IMG/VR virus record: IMGVR_UViG_3300041409_000548
Span: 1-56,707 of that record
From: a virus
Length of the DNA: 56,707 nucleotides
Reading direction: 5' to 3' (one strand)
Below the pieces are notes generated by a model, which had not been told where the DNA came from, searched no databases, and saw only the letters and a program-made list of their open reading frames with translations. Positions 1 to 7,663 of the stretch are shown here, piece after piece. The position numbers were made by a program, and so were the translations under genes. The first letter of the stretch is position 1, and the number at the start of each line of letters is the position of its first letter.

Positions 1-69
1 CCTCACCTACGTCCGGCTCCGAGTCCTCGCCGCCGCGCAAGCCGGCCACAACATCGACAGCATCACCCC
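1..69. repeat. Terminal direct repeat, left copy
   Basis: These 69 bases are identical to the last 69 bases of the window. Joining the two copies keeps one gene open across the junction, so this is most simply the overlap left when a circular molecule, or a circularly permuted phage genome, was assembled. A true short terminal repeat is possible but less likely, because it would cut a coding sequence. Confidence 0.95.
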
Positions 70-250
70 CACCCTCCCCACCCAGCCCACCGACCCGAAC
101 ACGTGGTGGCGGCAACTGCAAGAAGAACTCGCACAACACATGGACGCGTGGATCGACGACGACACCGGCCGCCTCCACGTCGCCGACACCAACATCAACA
201 CCCTTCTGGCCGAAGTCGGTCTCCCCACCCGGCAGCGGGACCAGTCATGA
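1..250 (+). CDS. Hypothetical protein, C-terminal part (gene crosses the circular join)
   Basis: The reading frame is open from base 2 and stops at 248-250. On the closed circle it starts at the GTG at 56589, giving a protein of 99 residues. No family was recognised. It contains 'NTWWRQLQEELAQHMDAW' followed by an acidic stretch, and looks soluble and helical. The stop overlaps the next ATG (ATGA at 247-250), so it belongs to the tightly packed early operon. Confidence 0.75.
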   Translation, partial: LTYVRLRVLAAAQAGHNIDSITPTLPTQPTDPNTWWRQLQEELAQHMDAWIDDDTGRLHVADTNINTLLAEVGLPTRQRDQS

Positions 251-507
251 CCACCCACGAACCGCGGCACGCCGCGCCCGACCCCGAACCGTCCACACAG
301 GACACCGAAGTCGGCCTCGACCACTGGGTGTGCAGCTACGACGTGAGCCTCACCATGTGCGGCCTCGACACCGGCGGCAACACCGGCGGCAACACCGGCG
401 GCGGGTTTGGCGTCGCATCGTGCCTCGTCTGCCAGGACATCGCCGAAGCCTGCACCACCACGAAGGCGTGCACGGGCTGCTCCCTCGCGATGCGGCTCGA
501 ACCGTGA
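247..507 (+). CDS. Small cysteine-rich hypothetical protein
   Basis: The 86-residue protein starts at the ATG that overlaps the preceding stop. The middle holds a short Gly/Asn/Thr repeat (GGNT units), and the C-terminal third has CLVC followed by two further cysteines spaced CTGC, which suggests a zinc knuckle. No family was recognised. Its own stop overlaps the next GTG, as in most of this operon. Confidence 0.65.
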   Translation: MTTHEPRHAAPDPEPSTQDTEVGLDHWVCSYDVSLTMCGLDTGGNTGGNTGGGFGVASCLVCQDIAEACTTTKACTGCSLAMRLEP

Positions 508-773
508 CGCGCATCGACACGGTCCGGGCCCTGATCGACGGACTCGCCCGAGCCCACGTCAACGGCGAACCGCCCAGCCGCGAATGCGTCGCCGCCGGGC
601 TGGCCCTCGCGTTCCCCGACTCCACCGCGGAGCAGCACCAGACCCTGTGGCGGACCGTCATCGACTGGACCCCCGAGGTGGACAACCCCGGTCTGTCCGC
701 CGAGGACTCCGCGGCGCGTGATCGGGCCGATGACGTCCTCGATTGGGAATACCGGAAGGCAGGTGTCCGGTGA
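504..773 (+). CDS. Hypothetical protein
   Basis: An 89-residue acidic protein starts at a GTG in a GTGA overlap with the preceding stop. It is predicted helical and soluble and was not assigned to a family. It lies directly upstream of the RecE-like nuclease gene, with which it also shares a 4-bp overlap, so it is probably co-translated with the recombination genes. Confidence 0.65.
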   Translation: MTRIDTVRALIDGLARAHVNGEPPSRECVAAGLALAFPDSTAEQHQTLWRTVIDWTPEVDNPGLSAEDSAARDRADDVLDWEYRKAGVR

Positions 774-1642
774 CGACGCCCATCGAGCACGGCGTGTACG
801 ACGGCTATCCCGAGGCCGTGTACCACCGGCACCCTGCCCTGTCCGCGTCCGGCGCCAAGAAGCTGCTCCCCCCGTCCTGCCCTGCCCTGTTCAAATGGGA
901 GAGAGACAACGGGCAGCCGCCGCGGCGCGTGTTCGACTTCGGCCACGCCGCGCACGCCAAGGTCCTCGGTGTCGGCGCCGAACTGGTGGTCGTCCAGAAG
1001 ACCACGAAGGACGGCGCCAGGGTCGACGCGGACGACTTCCGCACCAAGAGCGCGCAGGAGCACGCCGAGGCGATCCGCGCCGAGGGCAAGGTGCCGCTAC
1101 TCGCCCACGAGGTCGCCCAGGTCGACGCGATGGCCGCCGAGTTGCGGCGGCACCCGTTCGCGTCGGTCCTGTTCGACCCGGCGCGGGGCGGCAAACCGGA
1201 GCAAAGCCTGTTCTGGCACGACACCACGTACGGCGTCGACCGCCGCTGCCGCTTCGACTGGCTACCCGCGACCGACGGTAGCCGACTGATCATCCCGGAC
1301 TACAAGAGCGCCGCCTCGGCCGAGCCGAGGGCGTTCGCCAGGGCCGCCGCGAACCTCAACTACCACATGCAGGACGCCTTCTACCGGGACGCGGCTCTCG
1401 CCCTCGGGATCGCCGAGGACGTCGTCTTCGTGTTCGTCGCGCAGGAGAAGACGGCCCCGTACTTGGTCACCGTGTGCGAGTTGGACGCCGAGGCGGTGCA
1501 CGCGGGCCGCAGGCGCAACGACTTGGCGCTGCAGGTGTTCGCGGAGTGCAGCGCTACGGGTGTGTGGCCGGGCTACTCCGACGATGTCGAGCTCATCTCC
1601 CTGCCCGCATGGGCCACCTACGACTTGAGGAATGCAGCATGA
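770..1642 (+). CDS. RecE-like PD-(D/E)XK nuclease
   Basis: The 290-residue protein resembles the exonuclease VIII (RecE) C-terminal-type nucleases of actinophages. The N-terminal 'YDGYPEAVYHRHPALSASGA' is typical of that family. The catalytic signature is visible as E143, D163 and D177-x-K179 in 'IIPDYKSA'. Such enzymes resect double-stranded DNA ends from 5' to 3' and hand the strand to an annealing protein; the RecT-like partner is two genes downstream. The GTG at 770 was chosen because it makes a GTGA overlap with the preceding stop; an in-frame ATG at 743 would give nine extra residues not expected in the family. Confidence 0.85.
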   Translation: MTTPIEHGVYDGYPEAVYHRHPALSASGAKKLLPPSCPALFKWERDNGQPPRRVFDFGHAAHAKVLGVGAELVVVQKTTKDGARVDADDFRTKSAQEHAEAIRAEGKVPLLAHEVAQVDAMAAELRRHPFASVLFDPARGGKPEQSLFWHDTTYGVDRRCRFDWLPATDGSRLIIPDYKSAASAEPRAFARAAANLNYHMQDAFYRDAALALGIAEDVVFVFVAQEKTAPYLVTVCELDAEAVHAGRRRNDLALQVFAECSATGVWPGYSDDVELISLPAWATYDLRNAA

Positions 1643-1968
1643 CCATCACCCCGGACCTCGACCGCATCGACGCCGTCGTGGCGTACGTCAGGGCTCACCC
1701 CGAGGAGTACGACCAGGAGACGTGGCTCTGCTGTATCGCAGGGCACGCCGCGCGGATGGACGGCTGGAAGCCGTACCCGACGGGCTTTATCACGTCCATG
1801 GTTATCAAGGACGGCACCGCGCGCACGATCGTCGCCGTGGCCGCGGACCTACTCGGGCTTGACGAGGACACGGCCTACGACCTGTTCGACGTGAACAACA
1901 CGCTCGAAGACATCAGCCGCATCCAGGCCGAGCTACATGCCGCGTACCGCCCGGACGGTGCGGCATGA
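1639..1968 (+). CDS. Hypothetical protein, paralogue of the 56155 gene product
   Basis: The 109-residue protein starts at the ATG of an ATGA overlap and sits between the RecE-like and RecT-like genes. It shares its plan with the product at 56155-56592: an N-terminal 'LDRIDAVV' helix, 'HPEEY', a Trp/Cys segment (WLCCIAGHAA), 'GWKP', then 'LLGLDEDTAYDLFDVNNTLE' near the end. The two copies, about 2 kb apart on the circle, look like an old duplication. The function is unknown. Confidence 0.75.
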   Translation: MTITPDLDRIDAVVAYVRAHPEEYDQETWLCCIAGHAARMDGWKPYPTGFITSMVIKDGTARTIVAVAADLLGLDEDTAYDLFDVNNTLEDISRIQAELHAAYRPDGAA

Positions 1969-3011
1969 CCGCCGGACTCGACCGCATCGGCACCCGCTCC
2001 CCAGCCCCCGCCGCGGGCCTCAGTCAAGCCACCGCCATCGAACAAGCCCGCGCCGTCGCCGAAGTCCAAGCCGCCGTCTACGTCGCCCAAGCCAACCCGC
2101 GCGACCTCGAACGAGCCGTCGCCGAAATGCGCGAAGCCTGCGGACGCCTCGCCCTCGCACGCCACGCCTTCTACGCCGTCGTCAACCGCGGCACCGGACC
2201 GTCCGTCCACCTCGCCCGCGAACTCATCCGCATCTGGGGCAACGCCGACTACGGCGTCCGCGAACTCCGCCGCGACGACACCGCCGCCGAATCCGAAGTA
2301 CTCGCGTTCGCGTGGGACCAGCAGGCCAACACCCGATCCTCCCGGTCGTTCATCAACCCCCACGCCCGCATGGTCAAGAAGGAACGCCAAGCCCTCACCG
2401 ACCTCGGCGACATCTACCTGTCGAACCAGAACATCGGCGCCCGCGCCGTCCGCGAATGCATCTTCACCGTCCTGCCGAAGTGGTTCACCGAAGAGGCGCA
2501 GGACATCTGCCGCGCCACCTTGGAGAAGGGCGACGGGAAGCCCCTCGCCGACCGCATCCGCGACGCGGTCGCGGTCTTCGACAAGCTCGGCGTCGGCGCG
2601 CAGCGGATGGAAGCCAAGGTCGGGCGCAAGCGCGGCCAGTGGACCGCGGCGGACATCGGTGACTTCGAGGTGGCGTACACGTCGATCACCCGCGACGGGG
2701 CCAGCGCCGACGACCTGTTCCCCGCCGCGCGGGTGACGGCCGACGAGATCCGGGGACAGGCGCCGGCTCCGCCGCCCGACGAGGCGCCGAACGGTGTGCG
2801 GATGGACGACGGGCAGCGCAAGCTGCTGTTCGCCCTGCTCGGCGACAACGGCCTCTCGGCCGACGACCGGCGCGCGGACCGTCTGACGTGGATGTCCGCT
2901 GTGCTCGGACGCGGCGTCACCACGTCGAAAACCCTCACCGCGGCCGAGGCGTCGAAGCTGATCGACACACTGGACCCGCAGCCGCCCGAGGACGAGGCGG
3001 AGGCGTCATGA
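1965..3011 (+). CDS. RecT-like single-strand annealing protein
   Basis: The 348-residue product matches the actinophage family usually annotated as RecT-like single-strand DNA-binding protein. Recognised features are 'QATAIEQARAVAEVQAAVYV' near the N-terminus, 'GPSVHLARELIRIWGN', 'WDQQANTRSSRSF' and 'IVP/INPH'-type segments, and 'PLADRIRDAVAVFDKLGV'. It would coat the single strand made by the RecE-like nuclease and anneal it to a homologous strand, supporting recombination and genome circularisation. The C-terminal third is a poorly conserved tail. The start ATG overlaps the upstream stop. Confidence 0.82.
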   Translation: MTAGLDRIGTRSPAPAAGLSQATAIEQARAVAEVQAAVYVAQANPRDLERAVAEMREACGRLALARHAFYAVVNRGTGPSVHLARELIRIWGNADYGVRELRRDDTAAESEVLAFAWDQQANTRSSRSFINPHARMVKKERQALTDLGDIYLSNQNIGARAVRECIFTVLPKWFTEEAQDICRATLEKGDGKPLADRIRDAVAVFDKLGVGAQRMEAKVGRKRGQWTAADIGDFEVAYTSITRDGASADDLFPAARVTADEIRGQAPAPPPDEAPNGVRMDDGQRKLLFALLGDNGLSADDRRADRLTWMSAVLGRGVTTSKTLTAAEASKLIDTLDPQPPEDEAEAS

Positions 3012-3289
3012 CCGCCTCGCAACTGGACCTCACGGACCGCATCGAGGACGCCCTCGACGTGGCCGAGCAAGCCGCCACCCAAGCGCAGACCATCGGGCGG
3101 GCCTGGCCCATCGAACACGCCCGACACACCCGCCTGTGGGGACCGAACCGTGTCCTCACACTCATCGCAGCCGAAAAGCAAGACCTCGAACTCGCCGCCG
3201 ACTGGCTCACCAGCGCCGACCACCAAACCCGCTGGCACGGCACCGTCGTCCTCAACCGCATGGCCGCACGGTGGGGAATCGAACCGTGA
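3008..3289 (+). CDS. DUF6221-like protein (copy 1)
   Basis: The 93-residue protein has the outline of DUF6221: an N-terminal 'LTDRIEDALDVAEQAA' helix, a central 'GPNRVLTLIAAEKQDLELA' and a terminal 'MAARWGIEP'. The 55393-55731 product ends in a very similar 'LAARWGVTP', and a third member is encoded on the opposite strand at 14603-14998. The family is common in actinophages and actinomycete mobile elements and has no known function. Confidence 0.75.
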   Translation: MTASQLDLTDRIEDALDVAEQAATQAQTIGRAWPIEHARHTRLWGPNRVLTLIAAEKQDLELAADWLTSADHQTRWHGTVVLNRMAARWGIEP

Positions 3290-3468
3290 CCCGCCGCGCC
3301 AAGGCCTGCCCACGGCCCGACAAGCCCCGCTACACCGACCCCGACAAGGCGTGGACCGAAGCCCGCCGACTCCGCAACCGCGTCTGCGACGGGCGGCTAC
3401 TCAACGCCTACCCCTGCCGCTGCGGCTACTGGCACGTCGGCAACGCACGCCCCAGGCGGGCCGCATGA
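3286..3468 (+). CDS. Small basic zinc-finger-like protein
   Basis: The 60-residue, Arg-rich protein has 'YPCRCGYWHVGN' near its C-terminus, a pattern frequent in small actinophage proteins. The cysteines and histidine could bind zinc. It starts at a GTGA overlap and ends in an ATGA overlap with the methyltransferase gene. No function is assigned. Confidence 0.65.
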   Translation: MTRRAKACPRPDKPRYTDPDKAWTEARRLRNRVCDGRLLNAYPCRCGYWHVGNARPRRAA

Positions 3469-4574
3469 ACACAGATTGCCGAGCAGTCCGAGGCAGCGGC
3501 GTGAGGATCGGCTCCCTGTGCTCCGGCTACCGCGGCCTCGACCTCGCCGTGCAGACCGTCCTCGGCGGCGACGTGGTGTGGGACGCCGAGTATGACCCCG
3601 ACGCGTCGAAGGTCCTCGCCCACCACTGGCCGGGCACCCCCAACCACGGCGACATCACTCGCGTGGACTGGACCTCCGTGGAACCCGTCGAGGTGCTCGC
3701 CACCGGGTACCCGTGCCAGCCGTTCAGCCACGCCGGCAAACGCGAAGGAGAAAACGATGCCCGACATCTCTGGCCTTTCGTGGCGGACGCCGTTCGCGTT
3801 CTACGACCCCGACTCGTCGTGCTGGAGAACGTCGCAGGCCACCTTTCTCTCGGGTTCGGACGAGTACTCGGGGACCTGGCCGCCGTCGGGTATGACGCGC
3901 GGTGGGTGCGCCTACGGGCTTCCGATGTGGGAGCACCCCACGGGCGGGCGCGGGTCTTTGTTGTTGCTGAAGACGCCCACGGCGCAGCTCGCGGTGAATG
4001 GCGGGTCGCAGCACCCGAACAAGCGGAAAGCCGGGGGGCACGGGCCGACACTCGCGGACGAGGTGGAGCACCTCCTGCCGACTCCGAGAGCGACTCGCGG
4101 TGGTTCGGCCACGGAAACGACGTACCTGCTCCCGACACCACGCGCGACGGACGGGACAAAAGGCGGACCGAACCAGCGCGGCTCGTCGGGGGATCTGATG
4201 CTCCCGAGCGCGGTTGTTCAGCTCCTCCCGACACCGTTGGCGTCAGACGCGGGGCCACGGGGTGGGACAACGGGATTCGGGCTCAGAGACTGGTCGCGCG
4301 CTATGGCAGTTGGGGCGACTACGCCCCCGCCATCGAGCGGTGGGAACGAATCCTCGGACGGGCAGCTCCCGCTCCTACCGAGCCCGGCCGCACCGGGCAG
4401 CCCCGCCTGAGCCCCCCGTTCGTCGAGTGGCTCATGGGTCTCCCCGCCGGCCACGTCACCGCCGTACCCGGCCTCACCCGCAACGCGCAGCTCCGGATCC
4501 TCGGCAACGGCGTGGTGCCTCAGCAAGCCGCAGCCGCCCTGGAATGGCTGCTACCCGACGAGGCCGCCGCGTGA
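3465..4574 (+). CDS. dcm: DNA (cytosine-5) methyltransferase
   Basis: The 369-residue enzyme has the ordered motifs of C5 methyltransferases: motif I 'SLCSGYRGLDLA' (residues 17-28), motif IV 'GYPCQPFSHAG' with catalytic Cys84, motif VI 'LENVAG' (120-125), motif VIII 'GAPHGRARVFVVA' (156-168) and the C-terminal motifs IX-X 'RILGNGVVPQQAA'. It would methylate cytosine in a target sequence, probably to protect phage DNA from host restriction. The region between motifs VIII and IX, where target recognition is expected, is Ala/Gly/Arg/Asp-rich, has relaxed third codon positions, and coincides with a second gene in the +1 frame at 3757-4410. Confidence 0.92.
   Translation: MNTDCRAVRGSGVRIGSLCSGYRGLDLAVQTVLGGDVVWDAEYDPDASKVLAHHWPGTPNHGDITRVDWTSVEPVEVLATGYPCQPFSHAGKREGENDARHLWPFVADAVRVLRPRLVVLENVAGHLSLGFGRVLGDLAAVGYDARWVRLRASDVGAPHGRARVFVVAEDAHGAARGEWRVAAPEQAESRGARADTRGRGGAPPADSESDSRWFGHGNDVPAPDTTRDGRDKRRTEPARLVGGSDAPERGCSAPPDTVGVRRGATGWDNGIRAQRLVARYGSWGDYAPAIERWERILGRAAPAPTEPGRTGQPRLSPPFVEWLMGLPAGHVTAVPGLTRNAQLRILGNGVVPQQAAAALEWLLPDEAAA
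3757..4410 (+). CDS. Gene nested out of frame inside the cytosine methyltransferase gene ('LPTP' protein)
   Basis: A 217-residue protein is encoded wholly inside the methyltransferase gene in the +1 frame. The ATG has a strong ribosome-binding site (AAGGAG at 3745-3750, six bases upstream). The sequence looks like a real family: it opens with 'MPDISGLSWRTPFAFYDPDS', continues with 'SGTWPPSGMTRGG', and has three 'LLPTP' motifs plus 'GGPNQRGSSGDL'. Proteins of this kind are commonly found beside actinobacterial and phage methyltransferases and carry no known function. In the overlap its third positions are richer in G and C than those of the methyltransferase frame, which argues that selection acts on this frame. 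It could be a methyltransferase-associated specificity or accessory protein. Confidence 0.75.
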   Translation: MPDISGLSWRTPFAFYDPDSSCWRTSQATFLSGSDEYSGTWPPSGMTRGGCAYGLPMWEHPTGGRGSLLLLKTPTAQLAVNGGSQHPNKRKAGGHGPTLADEVEHLLPTPRATRGGSATETTYLLPTPRATDGTKGGPNQRGSSGDLMLPSAVVQLLPTPLASDAGPRGGTTGFGLRDWSRAMAVGATTPPPSSGGNESSDGQLPLLPSPAAPGSPA

Positions 4575-4726
4575 AGCACCACCACCAGCGGACCGGGATC
4601 GGCCTCACCCCCGCGCTCGACCCGTGCCGCGTCTGCGGCTACCCGCCCGCCAACCACCGCCACCAAGACGTCCCCGACACCGACGACCGCACCCAAGCCG
4701 TCCACCCACGCGAGGAGAAGCCGTGA
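4571..4726 (+). CDS. Small zinc-knuckle protein
   Basis: The 51-residue protein has 'PCRVCGYPPANHRH', a CxxC plus two histidines that could form a zinc site, and a His-rich start. It begins at a GTG overlapping the methyltransferase stop and ends in a GTGA overlap with the next gene. No function is known. Confidence 0.6.
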   Translation: MKHHHQRTGIGLTPALDPCRVCGYPPANHRHQDVPDTDDRTQAVHPREEKP

Positions 4727-4977
4727 ACTCCCACACGGATGTCGATGACGTCATGGTGCAGCGGATCGCCGACGGCCAAGCGCTGGCGTCACGAGGCACG
4801 ATCGCCGAGCGCGAGCGGGTTGTCAGGCTCCTGAACGGGAAGGGCATGAACGACCAGCAGATCGCCCGACGCACTGGCATGAGCCCCTGGACGGCCCTGC
4901 GGATCCGGCAGCGCCTGAACATCCCGCCAGCGCCCGACGTGGCGAAGCGCGGCCCTCGCCGGACCGGTGTCGCGTGA
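4723..4977 (+). CDS. Helix-turn-helix protein
   Basis: The 84-residue protein contains 'MNDQQIARRTGMSPWTALRI' at residues 45-64, a clear helix-turn-helix of the type found in sigma region 4 and resolvase families, preceded by 'ERERVVRLLNGKG'. It probably binds DNA and may regulate the early operon in which it lies. It starts at a GTGA overlap. Confidence 0.7.
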   Translation: MNSHTDVDDVMVQRIADGQALASRGTIAERERVVRLLNGKGMNDQQIARRTGMSPWTALRIRQRLNIPPAPDVAKRGPRRTGVA

Positions 4978-5162
4978 GCGCCCGCGACGAGCAGATCAAC
5001 GCGCTCCGCGACGCCCTCTGCCCCGACAACAACACCGGCCTCCTCCGGTACGACCACCGCAGCCGCACCTACCGGCTACACGGGACCCCCAACGAGGTGT
5101 TCGCCGCCGTCGCCGAGGTCTACGCGCTCCTGATCGCCGACGCCCTCAGGCCGACGTCGTGA
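4974..5162 (+). CDS. Hypothetical protein
   Basis: The 62-residue protein contains 'YDHRSRTYRLHGTPNEVFAA' followed by a hydrophobic helix. No family was recognised. It overlaps both neighbours by 4 bp, and the spacing and codon usage match the rest of the operon. Confidence 0.55.
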   Translation: MSARDEQINALRDALCPDNNTGLLRYDHRSRTYRLHGTPNEVFAAVAEVYALLIADALRPTS

Positions 5163-5344
5163 GCATCCAACCGGCCGCGATGACCGAGGCCTTCCGTCTC
5201 GCCTTGCTCGTCGAGCAGTACGGCCACACCACCCCCGAACAGTCCACCGTGGACCGCCGCGCCGAGCACCCCCAAGACAACGAACTCACCCAAGCCGCGC
5301 GGCGGCGCATCCTCCGCCAACTCGACGAACGGAAAGCGTCATGA
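5159..5344 (+). CDS. Hypothetical protein
   Basis: The 61-residue, charged protein starts at a GTGA overlap. It is predicted helical, with 'AARRRILRQLDERKAS' at the end. It lies just upstream of the RusA gene. No function is assigned. A nine-codon frame beginning at the overlapping ATG (5341) ends inside the RusA ribosome-binding region and may only couple translation. Confidence 0.55.
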   Translation: MSIQPAAMTEAFRLALLVEQYGHTTPEQSTVDRRAEHPQDNELTQAARRRILRQLDERKAS

Positions 5345-5366
5345 CCACCACCGAGGAGGGACGGAG

Positions 5367-5891
5367 GTGACCGCCACACAGCCCGCCGGCCGGTGCGGGG
5401 AAGCCCGGCCGGCGGCACTCCGCTTCGTCGTCCACGGCGTCCCCGCCCCCCAAGGCTCCAAAAACTTGAGCGCCCACGGCCACATGTACGAATCCTCCAC
5501 CCGCCTCCCCGCGTGGCGCGCAGCAGTCACCGCCGCCGTACTCGACACCCTCCGCAGACGACCCCACGCACCCATCTACACCGGGCCCGTCCGCTGCACC
5601 ATCACCTTCACCATCGCCCGGCCACTCTCACACCACCGCACCGGTAAATACGCGGGGCAGCTCTTCGACGACTCGCCCCTCTACCCCGTCGACCCGCCCG
5701 ACGTGGACAAACTCGCCCGCGCCACCCTCGACCCGCTCACCCTTGCGAACGTGTGGTTCGACGACGCGGGTGTCGTAGAGCTCCACGCCACCAAGCACTA
5801 CCAGCTCGGGCAGGGCACCCAGCCGCTGCACCCCGACATCCTCGCCAAGCCCGGCGCCGTCATCCGCATCGCGCCGCTGGTGATCCCGTGA
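5367..5891 (+). CDS. rusA: RusA-family Holliday junction resolvase
   Basis: The 174-residue protein matches RusA: an N-terminal β strand 'LRFVVHGVPAPQGSKNL', 'VRCTITFTIARP' and the metal-binding 'PPDVDKLARATLDPL', followed by 'WFDDAGVVEL' with a further acidic pair. RusA-type enzymes cut four-way junctions left by recombination and replication, which fits with the nearby RecE/RecT-like pair. The GTG at 5367 follows a GGAGG-rich stretch, which supports this start. Confidence 0.88.
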   Translation: MTATQPAGRCGEARPAALRFVVHGVPAPQGSKNLSAHGHMYESSTRLPAWRAAVTAAVLDTLRRRPHAPIYTGPVRCTITFTIARPLSHHRTGKYAGQLFDDSPLYPVDPPDVDKLARATLDPLTLANVWFDDAGVVELHATKHYQLGQGTQPLHPDILAKPGAVIRIAPLVIP

Positions 5892-6268
5892 CGCGCCAGC
5901 TGCCGCCCATCGCGGACCGCCCGCCGGTGTGCCCCTACGGGATGGGTTCCCGCCGCTGCTACGACGCCTACGGGTGCCGCTGCGGGCCGTGTTCGGCCGC
6001 GAACGCGGCGCACGCGAAGGCGTGGCACGACGCCGGGCCGCGGCGCGGCTCCGACTGGGTGAACGTGACCCGGCTGACCCGGGGTGAGATCCCGTTCCGG
6101 GAGGCGACGATCGCCGAGCGGGTCGCAGCGATCCGCAGCCTGCGCCGCGACCCGGACCTGACGGTCCGCGCGATCGCCCGCAGGATCGGGACGGGCCCCA
6201 GCACCGTTCACCACATCTGCGCGCGGGAACACATTCCCGCCGCCCGACCAGGAAGGCGCGCAGCATGA
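5888..6268 (+). CDS. Zinc-finger and helix-turn-helix protein
   Basis: The 126-residue protein has a cysteine cluster near the N-terminus ('CPYG', 'CYDAYGCRCGPC', residues 15-37) and a C-terminal helix-turn-helix 'TVRAIARRIGTGPSTVHHI' (about 92-110). It probably binds DNA. It lies between RusA and the amino-methyltransferase and overlaps both by 4 bp. Confidence 0.7.
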   Translation: MTRQLPPIADRPPVCPYGMGSRRCYDAYGCRCGPCSAANAAHAKAWHDAGPRRGSDWVNVTRLTRGEIPFREATIAERVAAIRSLRRDPDLTVRAIARRIGTGPSTVHHICAREHIPAARPGRRAA

Positions 6269-7074
6269 GCGAGGGCCTCTACTACGCCGACGATCACGTC
6301 GCCCTGTACCACGGCGACGCCCGGAACCTGCTGCCGTACATGGCCGGCGTCGACCTGGTGCTGGCCGACCCGCCGTACGGCTCGACCGGTCACGCATGGG
6401 ACCGCTGGCCGGACGGGTGGCCCGAGCAGGCCGCAGCGGTTGCCAAGGCCATGTGGTGCTTCGGGTCGATGCGCGTCTTCCTCAAGCACCACGGCGAGAT
6501 CGAGGCCGCCGGGTGGCGGTACTCGCAGGACACCATCGGCACCGACGACGACGGCCACATGGTATGGGAGAAGAACACCGGCTCCCGCCCGGCCGCGTCC
6601 GACCGGCTGAACTGCGTCCACGAGCACGCCACGTTCTGGTACCAGGGCCGGTGGACCGACCGGTACCACGAGGCGCCCCGGGTCCCGAACACCGGGCGCC
6701 ATCAGGGTTCCGCGGTCCGCGTGGCCGCGACCGGTGGCGGTCGCCTCACGGGCGGGCAGTACGGCGCCCGTGAGGGATGGGTGGACGACGGGACTCGGAT
6801 CCTCCGATCCGTCATCCGCGCCCCCAGCATGCGCGGCAAGGCGATCCACCCCACCGAAAAGCCCGTCACCCTGCTCACCCCGATGCTCGCCTACGCCTGC
6901 CCACCCGGCGGCACCGTCCTCGACCCGTTCGCCGGATCCGGTTCCACTGCCGTCGCCGCCCGCGCCCTCGGCATCCACACCGTGCTCATCGAGGACCGCG
7001 AAGAGCAGTGCGAGGCCACCGCCAAACGCCTCTCGCAAGCCGCGTTCGACTTCGGGGACGACCGTGCGTCCTGA
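6265..7074 (+). CDS. DNA amino-methyltransferase (N6-adenine or N4-cytosine)
   Basis: The 269-residue enzyme carries the catalytic 'LADPPYG' (DPPY at 35-38) and the cofactor-binding 'DPFAGSG' (220-226) near the C-terminus. This order, catalytic motif first, is that of the β class. The motif DPPY is used by both N6-adenine and some N4-cytosine enzymes, so the product is uncertain. 'HPTEKP' before the cofactor motif is typical. Together with the cytosine-5 enzyme it gives the phage two DNA modification activities, probably against host restriction. Confidence 0.88.
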   Translation: MSEGLYYADDHVALYHGDARNLLPYMAGVDLVLADPPYGSTGHAWDRWPDGWPEQAAAVAKAMWCFGSMRVFLKHHGEIEAAGWRYSQDTIGTDDDGHMVWEKNTGSRPAASDRLNCVHEHATFWYQGRWTDRYHEAPRVPNTGRHQGSAVRVAATGGGRLTGGQYGAREGWVDDGTRILRSVIRAPSMRGKAIHPTEKPVTLLTPMLAYACPPGGTVLDPFAGSGSTAVAARALGIHTVLIEDREEQCEATAKRLSQAAFDFGDDRAS

Positions 7075-7414
7075 CCCCCGCCCGGTCCGCGCGCACTGCC
7101 CCGAATGCGACTGGGCACCCCTCGTCGACGCCACCACCAACGTGGCCGGCGTCGAAGGACGCCACCGCCTCGCTAAACACGGCACACGACCACTGGACCG
7201 GTACCTCGCACGCGACCTCAGCCGTATCCACATCATCGACCAAGCCCTCGCCCTCATCTCCATGTGGCTCCTCGACCCCGCCCGCGTCGGGACCGCCGAA
7301 CAAGTCCTCCACCGCGTCCTGCGCATCCTCCGCGACGCACCCGAAGCCCAATCGGTCGCACCCGGCCGGTACGTCAACCCACCGAAACAACGCACCCGGA
7401 AGGACCCGTCATGA
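7064..7414 (+). CDS. Hypothetical protein with N-terminal CPEC
   Basis: The 116-residue protein begins with 'RAHCPECDWAPL', a half zinc knuckle, then forms a helical segment ('RLAKHGTRPLDRYL', 'ISMWLLDPARVGTAEQVLHR'). The chosen GTG overlaps the methyltransferase end by 11 bp; no closer start was better. No family was recognised. Confidence 0.6.
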   Translation: MRPDPRPVRAHCPECDWAPLVDATTNVAGVEGRHRLAKHGTRPLDRYLARDLSRIHIIDQALALISMWLLDPARVGTAEQVLHRVLRILRDAPEAQSVAPGRYVNPPKQRTRKDPS

Positions 7415-7623
7415 CCACCACCCCGGCCGTGAAGAAGTACAGCCGCCCCAAGGGCGAGGCAGCCGCGCGGCTCCGCCGCTACATCGTCCTCCGCTACATC
7501 GGCGGCTACTCCATCCGCGCCATCGCCGCCGACACCGGACGCTCCTACGGCGCCGTCCACGCCACCCTCACCGCGGCCGGCATCCCCCTCCGCAAACGCG
7601 GCGGAAGAGCAGCCAAGCACTGA
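7411..7623 (+). CDS. Small helix-turn-helix regulator
   Basis: The 70-residue protein belongs to a recurring actinobacterial family that starts 'KKYSRPKGEAAARLR' and carries the helix-turn-helix 'SIRAIAADTGRSYGAVHATL' (about residues 36-55), ending in a basic tail. It is likely a DNA-binding protein. It sits just before the replication initiator, so it may act on replication or early transcription; the link is inference. Confidence 0.78.
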   Translation: MTTTPAVKKYSRPKGEAAARLRRYIVLRYIGGYSIRAIAADTGRSYGAVHATLTAAGIPLRKRGGRAAKH

Positions 7624-7663
7624 GCTCAGCCGTCCCCGATCACTCCCGACCCGTGAGGCAACG

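Noticed and set aside
5341-5370. Nine-codon frame before RusA
   Set aside because: It is too short to support as a gene and overlaps the ribosome-binding site of the RusA gene; it is mentioned only as a possible coupling element.
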